Shown here: positions 7,230 through 15,346 of the stretch, one piece after another
How the letters are laid out: each line of letters opens with the position of its first letter
Numbering within the stretch: position 1 is the stretch's first letter
Source: Saccharothrix coeruleofusca
GTDB lineage: Bacteria; Actinomycetota; Actinomycetes; Mycobacteriales; Pseudonocardiaceae
NCBI RefSeq assembly: GCF_014648515.1
Contig: NZ_BMRG01000018.1
Span: 1-64,000 of the forward strand
Direction of reading: 5' to 3'
Length of the DNA stretch: 64,000 nucleotides
Translations under genes and position numbers: made by a program
Notes under the pieces: generated by a model
Seen by the model: the letters and a program-made list of their open reading frames with translations, nothing else
Told to the model about the DNA's origin: nothing
Database searches by the model: none

Positions 7230-9371
7230 CTACCTCCGGGTCAGCTCGAACTCCGGCTCGTCGTCGGGCAGGTTCCCCGAGTCGCGGAGCTGGAAGCGGT
7301 CGTGCACGGGGCGCAGGAACCTCGGCGCCCACCAGTTCCACTTGCCCAGCAGCGTCATCGTCGAGGGCACCAGCACGCAGCGCACCAGCGTGGCGTCGAT
7401 GAACACCGCCAGGAACAGCCCGATGCCCAGCTCTTCCACGTCGGCCAGGTCGGCGATGGCGAAGCCGACGAACACGATCAGCATCAGCAGCCCGGCCGAG
7501 GTGATGATGCGGCCGCTGCGCTGCAGGCCGCGGCGCACCGCGGTGTCGGTGTCCTGGCCCTCGTCCACGTGCTCCTTGATCCGGCCGAGCAGGAACACCT
7601 CGTAGTCCATCGAGAAGCCGAACGCGAACGCCGCGACCAGCACCAGGATGTACGGGCTGAGGCCGCCCACGGTCAGCGTGTCCAGCGGGCCGGACAGCCA
7701 GCCGTGCTGGAAGATCGCCACCATCACACCGATCGTCGCGCCCAGCGACAGCACGTTCATGAAGATCGCCTTGATCGGCACCGCCAGCGAGCCGGTCATC
7801 AGGAACAGCAGCACGAACATCGAGATCAGCACGATGGCGATGGCCAGCGGCAGCCCTTCGACGACCTTCTCCCACAGGTCCACGATCACCGCCGCGTCAC
7901 CGAGCACCCACGACTCGCCGCCCGGCGGCCGGTCGGCGCGCACCCGGCCGACGAAGTCCTGGGCCGCCTGGCTCTGGCTGTCGCCCCCCATGTCGAACGC
8001 CACCATGGCCAGGTCCTGCCCGGTCTGCTCGGCGGGCCGGGCCCGCGGCGCGGACGGGTCGTCGGTCCAGCGCTGCGCCCACTGGTCCAGCTCGACGGCG
8101 CTGGTGCGGGCCACCACGATCACCGGCGGCTGCACGGCGAAGCCGAACTTCTCCTCCAGCAGGTCCGCGGCGCGGGCGGACTCCATCACGTCCCTGGGCA
8201 GCCCGTCCAGCTGCGGCAGCTTCGGCGTGGCGGTGAACCCCGGCAGGGCCATCACCAGCAGCAGCCCGGAGGCCAGCAGCGTGATCAGCAGCGGGCGCCG
8301 CTGGGTGAACCGGGCCAGCCTGGCGAACCCGCCGTGCTCGGAGCTGTCGGCCCTGGCGGCCTTGGCGATGGCCTTCTGCGAGGGCTTGATCCGCTTGCCG
8401 AAGAAGCCCAGCAGCGCGCCGGTCAGGGTGAGCGCGGCCAGCATCGACACCAGCGTGGCCGAGATGCCCGCCGCGCCCATGGTCTGCAACCGCGCCACGT
8501 CGAAGGCCAGCAGGCCGGTCAGCGCCGCGGACACGGTCAGCCCGCTGAACAGGATGGTGCGCCCCGCCGTGGCCCACGTGCGCGCCGCGGCACGGCTGGG
8601 CGAGTGGCCCGCGGCCAGCTCGTCGCGGTACCGGGCGACCAGCAGCAGCCCGTAGTCGATGGACAGCCCCAGCCCCAGCAGCGACACCACGGAGATGACC
8701 GTGCTGTCCAGGTTCAGGAACGTGGAGAACAGCAGCACCATGGCGAACGACGCGGCCACCGCGGCGATCGCGGCCACCAGCGGCAGCAGCGCGGCCAGCA
8801 GCCCGCCGAAGACCACCACCAGCACGATGAGCACGATCGGCAGCGTGCTCAGCTCGGCGCGCAGGGTGTCCGCGCCGGAGACCGAGTTGGTCTCCTGGGC
8901 TTGCGGCTCGTCCCCGCCGACGACGACCTTCGCCCCCGGCACCTCGCCCGCCAGCTGGTGCAGCCGGTCCGAGGCGGCCCGCAGCGACTCCTTCTTCTCC
9001 GACTTGGGCATCTTGCCGAACTTGACCGTGATCGCCAGCGCCGTGCCGTCGGCGGAGACGGCGGGCTCGTCCACGGCCTTGATGCCCGCGATGTCGCGCA
9101 CGTCGTCGACGGCCCGGTCCACCGCGGCGCCGGTCGCCGCCGACCGGACGTCGCCGCCGTCCACCACGGCGATCAGCTTGTCGTAGTAGTCGCCCTCGGC
9201 GGTCAACACCTGCCGGGCGACATTGGACTCCATGCCCTGCGAGGGCTTGTTCAACGCCAAGGTGCTGAACAGCGGGCTGAACGCCACGCCGCCAACGACC
9301 ATGACCAGCAACCAGATACCGAACACCCAACCGCGCCGCTCGTAGCAGACGCGCCCCATCCGAGATAGCAT
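7230..9371 (-). CDS. MMPL (RND-superfamily) membrane transporter
   Basis: This 713-aa integral membrane protein has the MMPL layout: one N-terminal helix, a large extracytoplasmic loop (about 40-160), a five-helix bundle with LGLGLSIDYGLLLVARYRDE near 250, a second loop, and a second bundle with AFGFSMDYEVFLLGRIKE near 590. The two SIDY/SMDY segments carry the Asp-Tyr pairs that relay protons in this family. Actinobacterial members export lipids, lipopeptides or drugs. The ATG at 9371 (MLSRMGRVCYERRGW) was chosen because family members begin this way; upstream in-frame starts exist to 9434. It is transcribed divergently from a two-component system, which may control it. Confidence 0.9.
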   Translation of the reverse strand: MLSRMGRVCYERRGWVFGIWLLVMVVGGVAFSPLFSTLALNKPSQGMESNVARQVLTAEGDYYDKLIAVVDGGDVRSAATGAAVDRAVDDVRDIAGIKAVDEPAVSADGTALAITVKFGKMPKSEKKESLRAASDRLHQLAGEVPGAKVVVGGDEPQAQETNSVSGADTLRAELSTLPIVLIVLVVVFGGLLAALLPLVAAIAAVAASFAMVLLFSTFLNLDSTVISVVSLLGLGLSIDYGLLLVARYRDELAAGHSPSRAAARTWATAGRTILFSGLTVSAALTGLLAFDVARLQTMGAAGISATLVSMLAALTLTGALLGFFGKRIKPSQKAIAKAARADSSEHGGFARLARFTQRRPLLITLLASGLLLVMALPGFTATPKLPQLDGLPRDVMESARAADLLEEKFGFAVQPPVIVVARTSAVELDQWAQRWTDDPSAPRARPAEQTGQDLAMVAFDMGGDSQSQAAQDFVGRVRADRPPGGESWVLGDAAVIVDLWEKVVEGLPLAIAIVLISMFVLLFLMTGSLAVPIKAIFMNVLSLGATIGVMVAIFQHGWLSGPLDTLTVGGLSPYILVLVAAFAFGFSMDYEVFLLGRIKEHVDEGQDTDTAVRRGLQRSGRIITSAGLLMLIVFVGFAIADLADVEELGIGLFLAVFIDATLVRCVLVPSTMTLLGKWNWWAPRFLRPVHDRFQLRDSGNLPDDEPEFELTRR

Positions 9372-9502
9372 GCTCACAGAGTGTCGATCGGACGACTTCA
9401 TGTCGTTAAGGCCCACCCCCCACTTGGCCTGCACCCAGGTACAGGGTCCGAACGGGTGCTGGTGTCATGGTGACGGCCTGCGACGGGCCATACGGTGGGA
9501 GA

Positions 9503-10777
9503 ATGCTCGCTAGCCGCGTTCCGCCGGTCCTCTCCGGACCGCGTGCGCTCGTCGTCGCGGTCCTGGCCGCTCCGGCGCGACGGCGTTCCTGGCTGGCGAC
9601 GATGCACGTGGCCACCGGCGCGCTGATCGGCGTCCCGGTCGGCATCGCGCTGCTGCTGCTGGCTGCGCTGACCGGCCTGCTCGCCATCACCGTGGTCCTG
9701 GCAGCGATCTGCCTGGTCGCGTTCGTCGCCTGCGTCGACGTGGGCACCTCTCTGCACCGCGCGCGGTTCGCCGCTTTCCTCGACGTGCGGCTGCAGCGCA
9801 CCCGCCGGGAGGCGGTCACCAAGGACAAGGGCTGGACCGCGGTGCTGGCGGTCCGGCTGCGCGAGCCCGCCACGCTGCGCCAGATCGGCTACCACCTGCT
9901 GATCCTGCTGCTCGGCCCGGTCAGTGCGGCGCTGGTGCTCTCGGCCTGGGTGGCCGGTGTCGCGCTCACCCTGTTCGCCGTGCTGAGGCTGCTCTCCGGT
10001 GGCACGGCGGTGGTCCACCCGGCCGCGCTGGTGGCGCTGGGCCTGGTCGCCCTGCTGGCCGCACCCTGGGTCGCTCGCGGCCTCGCCGGGCTGGACGTGG
10101 CGCTGGCCAGGGCGCTGCTGCAGCGCAGCGCCCGCGACGTGCTGGCGGAGAAGGTCGAGTCGCTGGTGGAGAGCCGCGCGGGACTGCGCGAGGCGGCCGA
10201 CTCGGAGCGCCGCCGCATCGAGCGGGACCTGCACGACGGAACGCAGCAGCAGCTGACCTCCCTCGCGCTCAACCTGGGCATCGCGCGGCAGACGCTGCCC
10301 GACCTCTCCGATCCCGCGCGGGCCGCGATCGTGGCCGCGCACGAGGACGCCAAGGCGGCGCTGGCCGACCTGCGCAACCTGGTCCGCGGCCTGCACCCGG
10401 CGGTGCTGGACGAGCGCGGGCTGGACGCCGCGCTGGCCGGGGTGTGCGCGCGTTCGCCGGTCCCGGTGGCGCTGACGGTGGACGTGGACGTCCGCCCATC
10501 GGCTGGAATCGAGGCCGTCGCGTATTTCGTGGTCTCCGAGAGCCTCACCAATATTGCGAAGCACGCGCGGGCCACGCGCGTCGAGGTCTCGGTGCGCAGG
10601 ACGGGAGGTTCGTTGTCGATCCAGGTGGTGGACGACGGTGTCGGCGGTGCGGGTGAGCGGGACGGCTCCGGGCTGCGCGGGCTGCGGCAGCGGGTCGCGT
10701 CGGTGGACGGCGCGCTGGTCCTGGACAGCCCCGCGGGCGGCGGCACCTCGATCAGGGTGGAGCTGCCGTGCGAGTGA
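9503..10777 (+). CDS. NarL-type sensor histidine kinase
   Basis: This 424-aa membrane kinase has about four hydrophobic segments in the first 190 residues. The HisKA_3 dimerisation box follows (RDLHDGTQQQLTSLALNLG, phospho-His near 243), then a HATPase_c domain with the N box ESLTNIAKHA and the G1 box VDDGVGG. It would autophosphorylate on His and pass phosphate to the LuxR-type regulator encoded immediately downstream, whose start lies inside its 3' end. An in-frame ATG at 9467 is possible, but the codons between it and 9503 have A or T at third positions and include AGA, so 9503 is preferred. The signal sensed is unknown. Confidence 0.88.
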   Translation: MLASRVPPVLSGPRALVVAVLAAPARRRSWLATMHVATGALIGVPVGIALLLLAALTGLLAITVVLAAICLVAFVACVDVGTSLHRARFAAFLDVRLQRTRREAVTKDKGWTAVLAVRLREPATLRQIGYHLLILLLGPVSAALVLSAWVAGVALTLFAVLRLLSGGTAVVHPAALVALGLVALLAAPWVARGLAGLDVALARALLQRSARDVLAEKVESLVESRAGLREAADSERRRIERDLHDGTQQQLTSLALNLGIARQTLPDLSDPARAAIVAAHEDAKAALADLRNLVRGLHPAVLDERGLDAALAGVCARSPVPVALTVDVDVRPSAGIEAVAYFVVSESLTNIAKHARATRVEVSVRRTGGSLSIQVVDDGVGGAGERDGSGLRGLRQRVASVDGALVLDSPAGGGTSIRVELPCE

Positions 10778-11409
10778 TGATCGCCGAGGACTCGGTGCTG
10801 CTGCGCGAGGGCCTGATCAGGCTGCTCGCCGTCGCGGGCATCGAGACCATCGCCGCCGTGGGCGACGCCGAGTCGCTGCTGCGGGCGGTCGAGCGGGAAC
10901 GGCCCGACCTGGTCATCACCGACGTGCGGATGCCGCCGGACTTCCGCGACGAGGGCCTGCGCGCCGCCCTGGTGCTGCGCCAGGAGTGGCCGGACCTGGC
11001 GCTGGTGGTGCTGTCCCAGTACGTCGAGGAGCGCTACGCCACCGAGCTGCTGTCCACGCACAACACCGGCGTCGGCTACCTGCTCAAGGACCGGGTCGCC
11101 GATGTCGGCGAGTTCATCGACGCGGTGCGCCGGGTGCTCGACGGCGGCACCGTGCTCGACCCGGACGTGGTGGCGCAGCTGCTGGTCAAGCACCGGGAGC
11201 GGCCGCTGGACCGGCTGACCCAGCGGGAGTCGCAGGTGCTGCGGCTGATGGCCGAGGGCCGGTCGAACTCGGGCATCGCCACCGCGTTGACGGTCAGCGA
11301 GAGCGCGGTGGCCAAGCACGTCAACAGCATCTTCACCAAGCTCGACATCGGGCTCAAGGACAGCGACCACCGCCGGGTCATCGCCGTGCAGCGGTTCCTG
11401 CAGGGCTGA
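10768..11409 (+). CDS. NarL/LuxR-family response regulator
   Basis: This 213-aa regulator has a receiver domain (acidic pair ED near 7-8, phospho-Asp in VITDVRM near 52, conserved Lys in LLKDRV near 108) and a C-terminal LuxR helix-turn-helix (LTQRESQVLRLMAEGRSN...VAKHVNSIFTKL). The GTG start overlaps the kinase stop by 10 nt, so they form a matched pair. Candidate targets are its own operon and the divergent MMPL gene, a layout common for cell-envelope stress or drug-sensing pairs in actinomycetes. No binding site could be assigned. Confidence 0.92.
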   Translation: MRVMIAEDSVLLREGLIRLLAVAGIETIAAVGDAESLLRAVERERPDLVITDVRMPPDFRDEGLRAALVLRQEWPDLALVVLSQYVEERYATELLSTHNTGVGYLLKDRVADVGEFIDAVRRVLDGGTVLDPDVVAQLLVKHRERPLDRLTQRESQVLRLMAEGRSNSGIATALTVSESAVAKHVNSIFTKLDIGLKDSDHRRVIAVQRFLQG

Positions 11410-11421
11410 GGGGGAGGACAC

Positions 11422-12210
11422 GTGACCGAGCACGGCACGGCGCTCGCCAGGCGCCGGATCTGGCTGGTGACGGGCGCGATCGTGGTGACCGCGGCCATGG
11501 TGCTGGGCAGCCTCTACCTGTGGTCCTGGGTGGGGGTGCAGACCGAGTCCCAGCACCAGACCTACCAGCGCGAGGCCAGCAGGGTCGAGGTGGACACCGA
11601 CGCGGTGGACGTGGCCGTGGTGGCGGGGCAGCCCGGTCGGGTGGTCGTGCACCGGGAGCTGAGCTGGTCGTTCGGCAAACCGGAGGTGCGCGAGGTGTGG
11701 GACGGCGGCACGCTGCGGGTCAGCGCGGGCTGCCGGTCGGCCCCGCGGCTGCCCGGCTGCTCGGTGCGCTACCGGATCGAGGTGCCCGCCCGGACCGCGG
11801 TGGAGGCGCGGACGTCCTCGGGCGCGCTGTCGGTCGACGGCCTGGACGGCGATCTGCGGCTGAGCACGACCTCGGGCAGCCTGACGGCGGACCGGCTGGG
11901 CGGGGTGCTGTGGGCGCGGGCGTCCTCGGGCGGTATCCGGGCCACCGGGTTGCGCTCGCCCGAGGTCGACGTGGGCAGCACTTCCGGCCCGACCGAACTG
12001 GTGTTCGCCGAGGACCCGCGTCAGGTCACCGCCTCCGTCCGCTCCGGGGATTTCGCGATGCGCGTGCCTCCCGGCACCGGGCCCTACGCGGTCCTGCTGA
12101 GCGTCAAATCCGGGAACCGGGCGGTGGAGGTCGACCAGAGCGGAGAGGCGGCCAACCGCATCGACGTCGAATCACTCTCGGGAGACGTCCGGATTCAATA
12201 CGACGAATAG
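11422..12210 (+). CDS. DUF4097-type membrane-anchored beta-repeat protein
   Basis: This 262-aa protein has a single N-terminal membrane anchor (about 12-35). A right-handed repeat-rich region follows, with recurring SG-x-[LI]-x-[VA] strands such as RTSSGALSVDGL, STTSGSLTADRL and RASSGGIRATGL. That matches the DUF4097 family of extracytoplasmic beta proteins, often found with transport or two-component genes. Two or three Cys in the CRSAPRLPGCS segment could form a disulphide. It starts at GTG after GGGGAGG, 12 nt behind the response regulator, so it is the third gene of that operon. It may be an envelope accessory or sensor component; the biochemical role is unknown. Confidence 0.75.
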   Translation: MTEHGTALARRRIWLVTGAIVVTAAMVLGSLYLWSWVGVQTESQHQTYQREASRVEVDTDAVDVAVVAGQPGRVVVHRELSWSFGKPEVREVWDGGTLRVSAGCRSAPRLPGCSVRYRIEVPARTAVEARTSSGALSVDGLDGDLRLSTTSGSLTADRLGGVLWARASSGGIRATGLRSPEVDVGSTSGPTELVFAEDPRQVTASVRSGDFAMRVPPGTGPYAVLLSVKSGNRAVEVDQSGEAANRIDVESLSGDVRIQYDE

Positions 12211-12333
12211 TCCGCCAGTCGTCAAAGTGGTCGCAGTATAGCTTCGTCCGGCACCGTTGACCCGCGGCCGGAGGGATTTGCAGTGCCTTCGGCAGGGTTG
12301 TGGAGACTCATTCCAGGAAACGGAGCCGAACAC

Positions 12334-13272
12334 ATGGACACGGGTCAGAAGTGGATGCCGACGGAAATCACGCCGGGTGACGCGGGGGTGTCCCCGACCC
12401 CGGACGGGCTGCTGGCGCACCTGGCCACCGCCGAAGGGCTGGACGATCTGCTGGTCGAGCGCAAGGCACTGGTCTTCCGCGGCTTCGGGGTCACCGAGGG
12501 CACCGTCACCGCGATCATGGACCGGCTGCTGCCGGACCGGCTGGCCTACGTGCACGGCAACTCGCCGCGCACCAAGGTGGGCGCGAACGTCTACACCTCG
12601 ACCGAGTACCCACCAGAGTTCACCATCTCCATGCACAACGAGCTGTCCTACGCGAACCGTTGGCCCTCGCGGCTCGTGTTCTGCTGCGTGCTGGCCGACA
12701 TGACCGGGGGAGCCACCCCGCTGGTGGACGCCCGGCTGTGGCTGGAGTCACTGGACGACGAGGTGCGCGAAGCCTTCGCGGGCGGCGTGCGCTACACGCA
12801 GAACCTGCACGGCGGCTTCGGCTTGGGCAAGAGCTGGCAGGACACCTTCGAGACCGACGACCGGGGGGCTGTCGACGAGTTCCTGGCGGGCACCGAGGCG
12901 ACGTGGCGCTGGCAGGACGACGGGGGCCTGCGGGTCAGCCAGCTGCGGCCCGCCACCACGCGGCACCCGGTGACCGGCGTCGAGGTCTGGTTCAACCAGG
13001 CCGACCAGTGGCACAGCGCGACGTTGGGTGACGAGACGGCGCGGGCCATGGCCGAGGTGCTGCGGGCGGAGGAGATGCCGCAGAGCGTCACCTACGCCGA
13101 TGGCAGCCCGATTCCCGCCGAGCACGTCCTGCAGGTGCGCGACCGCGGCCTGGACAACGCGGTGGACGTGGACTGGCGGCTGGGCGACCTGCTGCTCATC
13201 GACAACGTGCTGGTCGGTCACGGCAGGCGACCGTTCGACGGCGCGAGGAGGGTGCTGGTGGGGATGTCCTAG
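12334..13272 (+). CDS. SyrP-like Fe(II)/2-oxoglutarate-dependent oxygenase
   Basis: This 312-aa protein belongs to the TauD/SyrP-like double-stranded beta-helix oxygenases. The metal facial triad is visible as H-x-E in MHNELSYA (near 100) and a distal His in GHGRRPFDGARR near 298, whose Arg would hold 2-oxoglutarate. SyrP relatives hydroxylate the beta carbon of carrier-bound amino acids such as Asp in NRPS pathways, so beta-hydroxylation of a residue of this peptide is the likely role. The ATG at 12334 is preceded by CGGAG at 8 nt; the longer frame from 12283 lacks such a site. It is separated by 120 nt from the signalling operon and returns to the biosynthetic theme. Confidence 0.85.
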   Translation: MDTGQKWMPTEITPGDAGVSPTPDGLLAHLATAEGLDDLLVERKALVFRGFGVTEGTVTAIMDRLLPDRLAYVHGNSPRTKVGANVYTSTEYPPEFTISMHNELSYANRWPSRLVFCCVLADMTGGATPLVDARLWLESLDDEVREAFAGGVRYTQNLHGGFGLGKSWQDTFETDDRGAVDEFLAGTEATWRWQDDGGLRVSQLRPATTRHPVTGVEVWFNQADQWHSATLGDETARAMAEVLRAEEMPQSVTYADGSPIPAEHVLQVRDRGLDNAVDVDWRLGDLLLIDNVLVGHGRRPFDGARRVLVGMS

Positions 13273-13432
13273 CATTCCGCCGCGGCGCGCGCAATGTCTT
13301 CGCGGGCAGTTCCGCCGCGCCCGCGGGGGTATCACCGAAAATGTTGAGACCATTTACGGGTTTGATCTCCGAGGCCTTTCGGCTTGGTTGGGTGCATATC
13401 CCACCAATATGTCGGGAACCGACTCCCGGAGA

Positions 13433-13461
13433 TTGACACGGACCGTCCGCGTAGGTACTTT
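13433..13461 (+). promoter_or_regulatory. possible promoter of the FAAL-like/SARP/thioesterase operon
   Basis: TTGACA at 13433-13438 and TACTTT at 13456-13461 are separated by 17 bp, about 110 nt ahead of the ATG at 13568. The -35 box is perfect and the -10 box weak. The surrounding 295-nt gap holds no gene. Confidence 0.35.
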
Positions 13462-13567
13462 GCTTGCCAAGTCCGGGGGGTGGACCGCGGTGATCGCCGA
13501 CACGACGACGGGGAAGTCTGGGGACGTCGGCCGGCGATCGCCCTCATTGCTCGCATGGGGGATCCAA

Positions 13568-15346
13568 ATGTATTTCAACCACGTGGTGGAGCGGTTGTCA
13601 GGACGGCCCGCGGGCCGTTCCGGCGAAGCGGCCGCGATCACCTGCGACACGGACGGCGGGGAAGGTTCGGGCGACTCGTCGTCGCTGTCCTACGCCGAGC
13701 TCGACCTGGCCGCCAGAGCGGTGGCGGTCTGGCTGTCGGAGCACTGCGCGCCCGGTGAGCGCGTGCTGCTGCTCAGCCCGCTGGGCGTGGAACTGGTCAA
13801 GAACGTGCTCGGCTGCCTCTACGCGGGCGTGGTGCCGGTCGTCGCGCCGGTGCCCGATGGCCGCGACCCGCACCTGTCCAGGGCCACCGGCATCGCGTTC
13901 GACGCGGAGGCCAGGGTGGTGCTCACCGAAGCGAGCTGCCTGAGCGCGGTGCACGACTGGCTCAGCCAGGACGGCATGGGGGAGCTGACCTGCGTGGCCA
14001 CCGACGCGGTGCCGCTGGGCGACCCGGCGGACTGGGTCGAGCCCCGCCGCGACCCCGGCGAGCTGGCCCTGCTGTCCTACGGGTCGGGCGAGGGCGAACT
14101 GGTGGGCACCGCCATCTCCGCCGCGGCGCTGGGCCACGGCCTGCGGCGCACCGCCGACGCCCTCGGGCTGACCGAGGAGGACCGGGTGCTCAGCTGGCTG
14201 CCGCCGGACCAGTACTCGGGCCTGATGGCGGTGCTCACCGCGCTGTCGGTCGGGGCGACTACCGTCCTGCTCAGCCCCGACCGCTTCCGCCGCGACCCGC
14301 TGCGCTGGCTGGAGCTGGTCCACCGGCACCGCATCACCGTCAGCGGCGGCGGGCCGGGCGCCTACGGGCGCTGCGCGGACGCCGCGGCCGAGCGCGGGGT
14401 GACCGGACTGGACCTGTCCAGCTGGCGCGTCGCCTACACCTCCACCGCGATGCTGGACCCGGCGACGCTGACCCGATTCGCCCGCGTGCTGGCACCTGCG
14501 GGCTTCGACCAGTCCGCGCTGCGGGTGAGCTACTGCCTGCCGGAGGCAGGCTTCCTGGTCTCCACCACGGACCCCCGCCCGCTGCTGCGCACCGCTAGGG
14601 TCTCGGCGGTGGCGCTGGAGAAGCGCACGTTCGCCGCCTCGACCTCGGCCGAGGGACCGGTGCTGGTCAGCTCCGGCCGGGTGGCCAGGCTGGACCTGCG
14701 GGTGGTCGACCCCGAATCGGGCCGCCCGCTGCCCGACCGCCGGGTCGGCGAGGTGTGGGTCCGCGGTGACGGCCTGGCCTCGGGCTACTGGCGGCGCGGC
14801 GGCGGGACCGACCTCCGGTTCGGCGCCACCCTCGACACCGGTGAGGGCGGGTTCTTCCGCACCGGCGACATCGGCGTGCTCGACGCGGGCGAGTTGTTCG
14901 TCCTGGGCCGGGCGGACTCGATGCTCACCGTCGCCGGGCGCACCATCCGCGCCCACGACGTGGAGCGCGAGCTGGCCGAGCGGTTCCCCGCGCTGGCCGG
15001 GCACCCGGCCAGCGTGTTCACCGTGGCCGTGCCCCGCCACGAGGTCGTGGTGGTGCAGGAGCTGGACCGCGTCGACCGCGACGAGCTGCGCCTGCTCGCG
15101 GGCGCGGTGCGGTCGTGGCTGCGACGGCGCACGCGGGTCCGCTTCGGCAGCGTGGTGTTCCTCCAGCCCGGGCAGCTGCCCGCCGTGGGCGGCGAGCGAG
15201 ACCGGCGCGAACTGGTCAGGGCGCTGTTCGCCGCCAGGGCCGTCCACCCCGTCTACGAGGAGCTCGACGGCGACGTGCGCAGGCTCTACCGGGAGCCCAC
15301 CGGCCACGGGGTGGAGGTGGTGACCGGTGACAGAGTCGCCGTCTGA
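13568..15346 (+). CDS. fatty acyl-AMP ligase-like protein with degenerate core motifs
   Basis: This 592-aa member of the ANL superfamily is closest in pattern to fatty acyl-AMP ligases (VLLLSPLGVELVKNVLGCLYAGVVPVVAPVP, SYCLPEAGF, FFRTGDIGVLDAGELFVLGR). Several catalytic elements are missing. The A3 loop reads YGSGEGELVGTA instead of TSGST..PKG, and the C-terminal PxxxxGKxxR lysine region reads LPAVGGERDRR. The ATP phosphate-binding loop and catalytic Lys therefore appear lost, suggesting a non-catalytic, chaperone-like or highly altered role. If active it would load a fatty acid for N-acylation of the peptide. Its last 20 nt overlap the SARP gene start, so they are co-expressed. Confidence 0.75.
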   Translation: MYFNHVVERLSGRPAGRSGEAAAITCDTDGGEGSGDSSSLSYAELDLAARAVAVWLSEHCAPGERVLLLSPLGVELVKNVLGCLYAGVVPVVAPVPDGRDPHLSRATGIAFDAEARVVLTEASCLSAVHDWLSQDGMGELTCVATDAVPLGDPADWVEPRRDPGELALLSYGSGEGELVGTAISAAALGHGLRRTADALGLTEEDRVLSWLPPDQYSGLMAVLTALSVGATTVLLSPDRFRRDPLRWLELVHRHRITVSGGGPGAYGRCADAAAERGVTGLDLSSWRVAYTSTAMLDPATLTRFARVLAPAGFDQSALRVSYCLPEAGFLVSTTDPRPLLRTARVSAVALEKRTFAASTSAEGPVLVSSGRVARLDLRVVDPESGRPLPDRRVGEVWVRGDGLASGYWRRGGGTDLRFGATLDTGEGGFFRTGDIGVLDAGELFVLGRADSMLTVAGRTIRAHDVERELAERFPALAGHPASVFTVAVPRHEVVVVQELDRVDRDELRLLAGAVRSWLRRRTRVRFGSVVFLQPGQLPAVGGERDRRELVRALFAARAVHPVYEELDGDVRRLYREPTGHGVEVVTGDRVAV

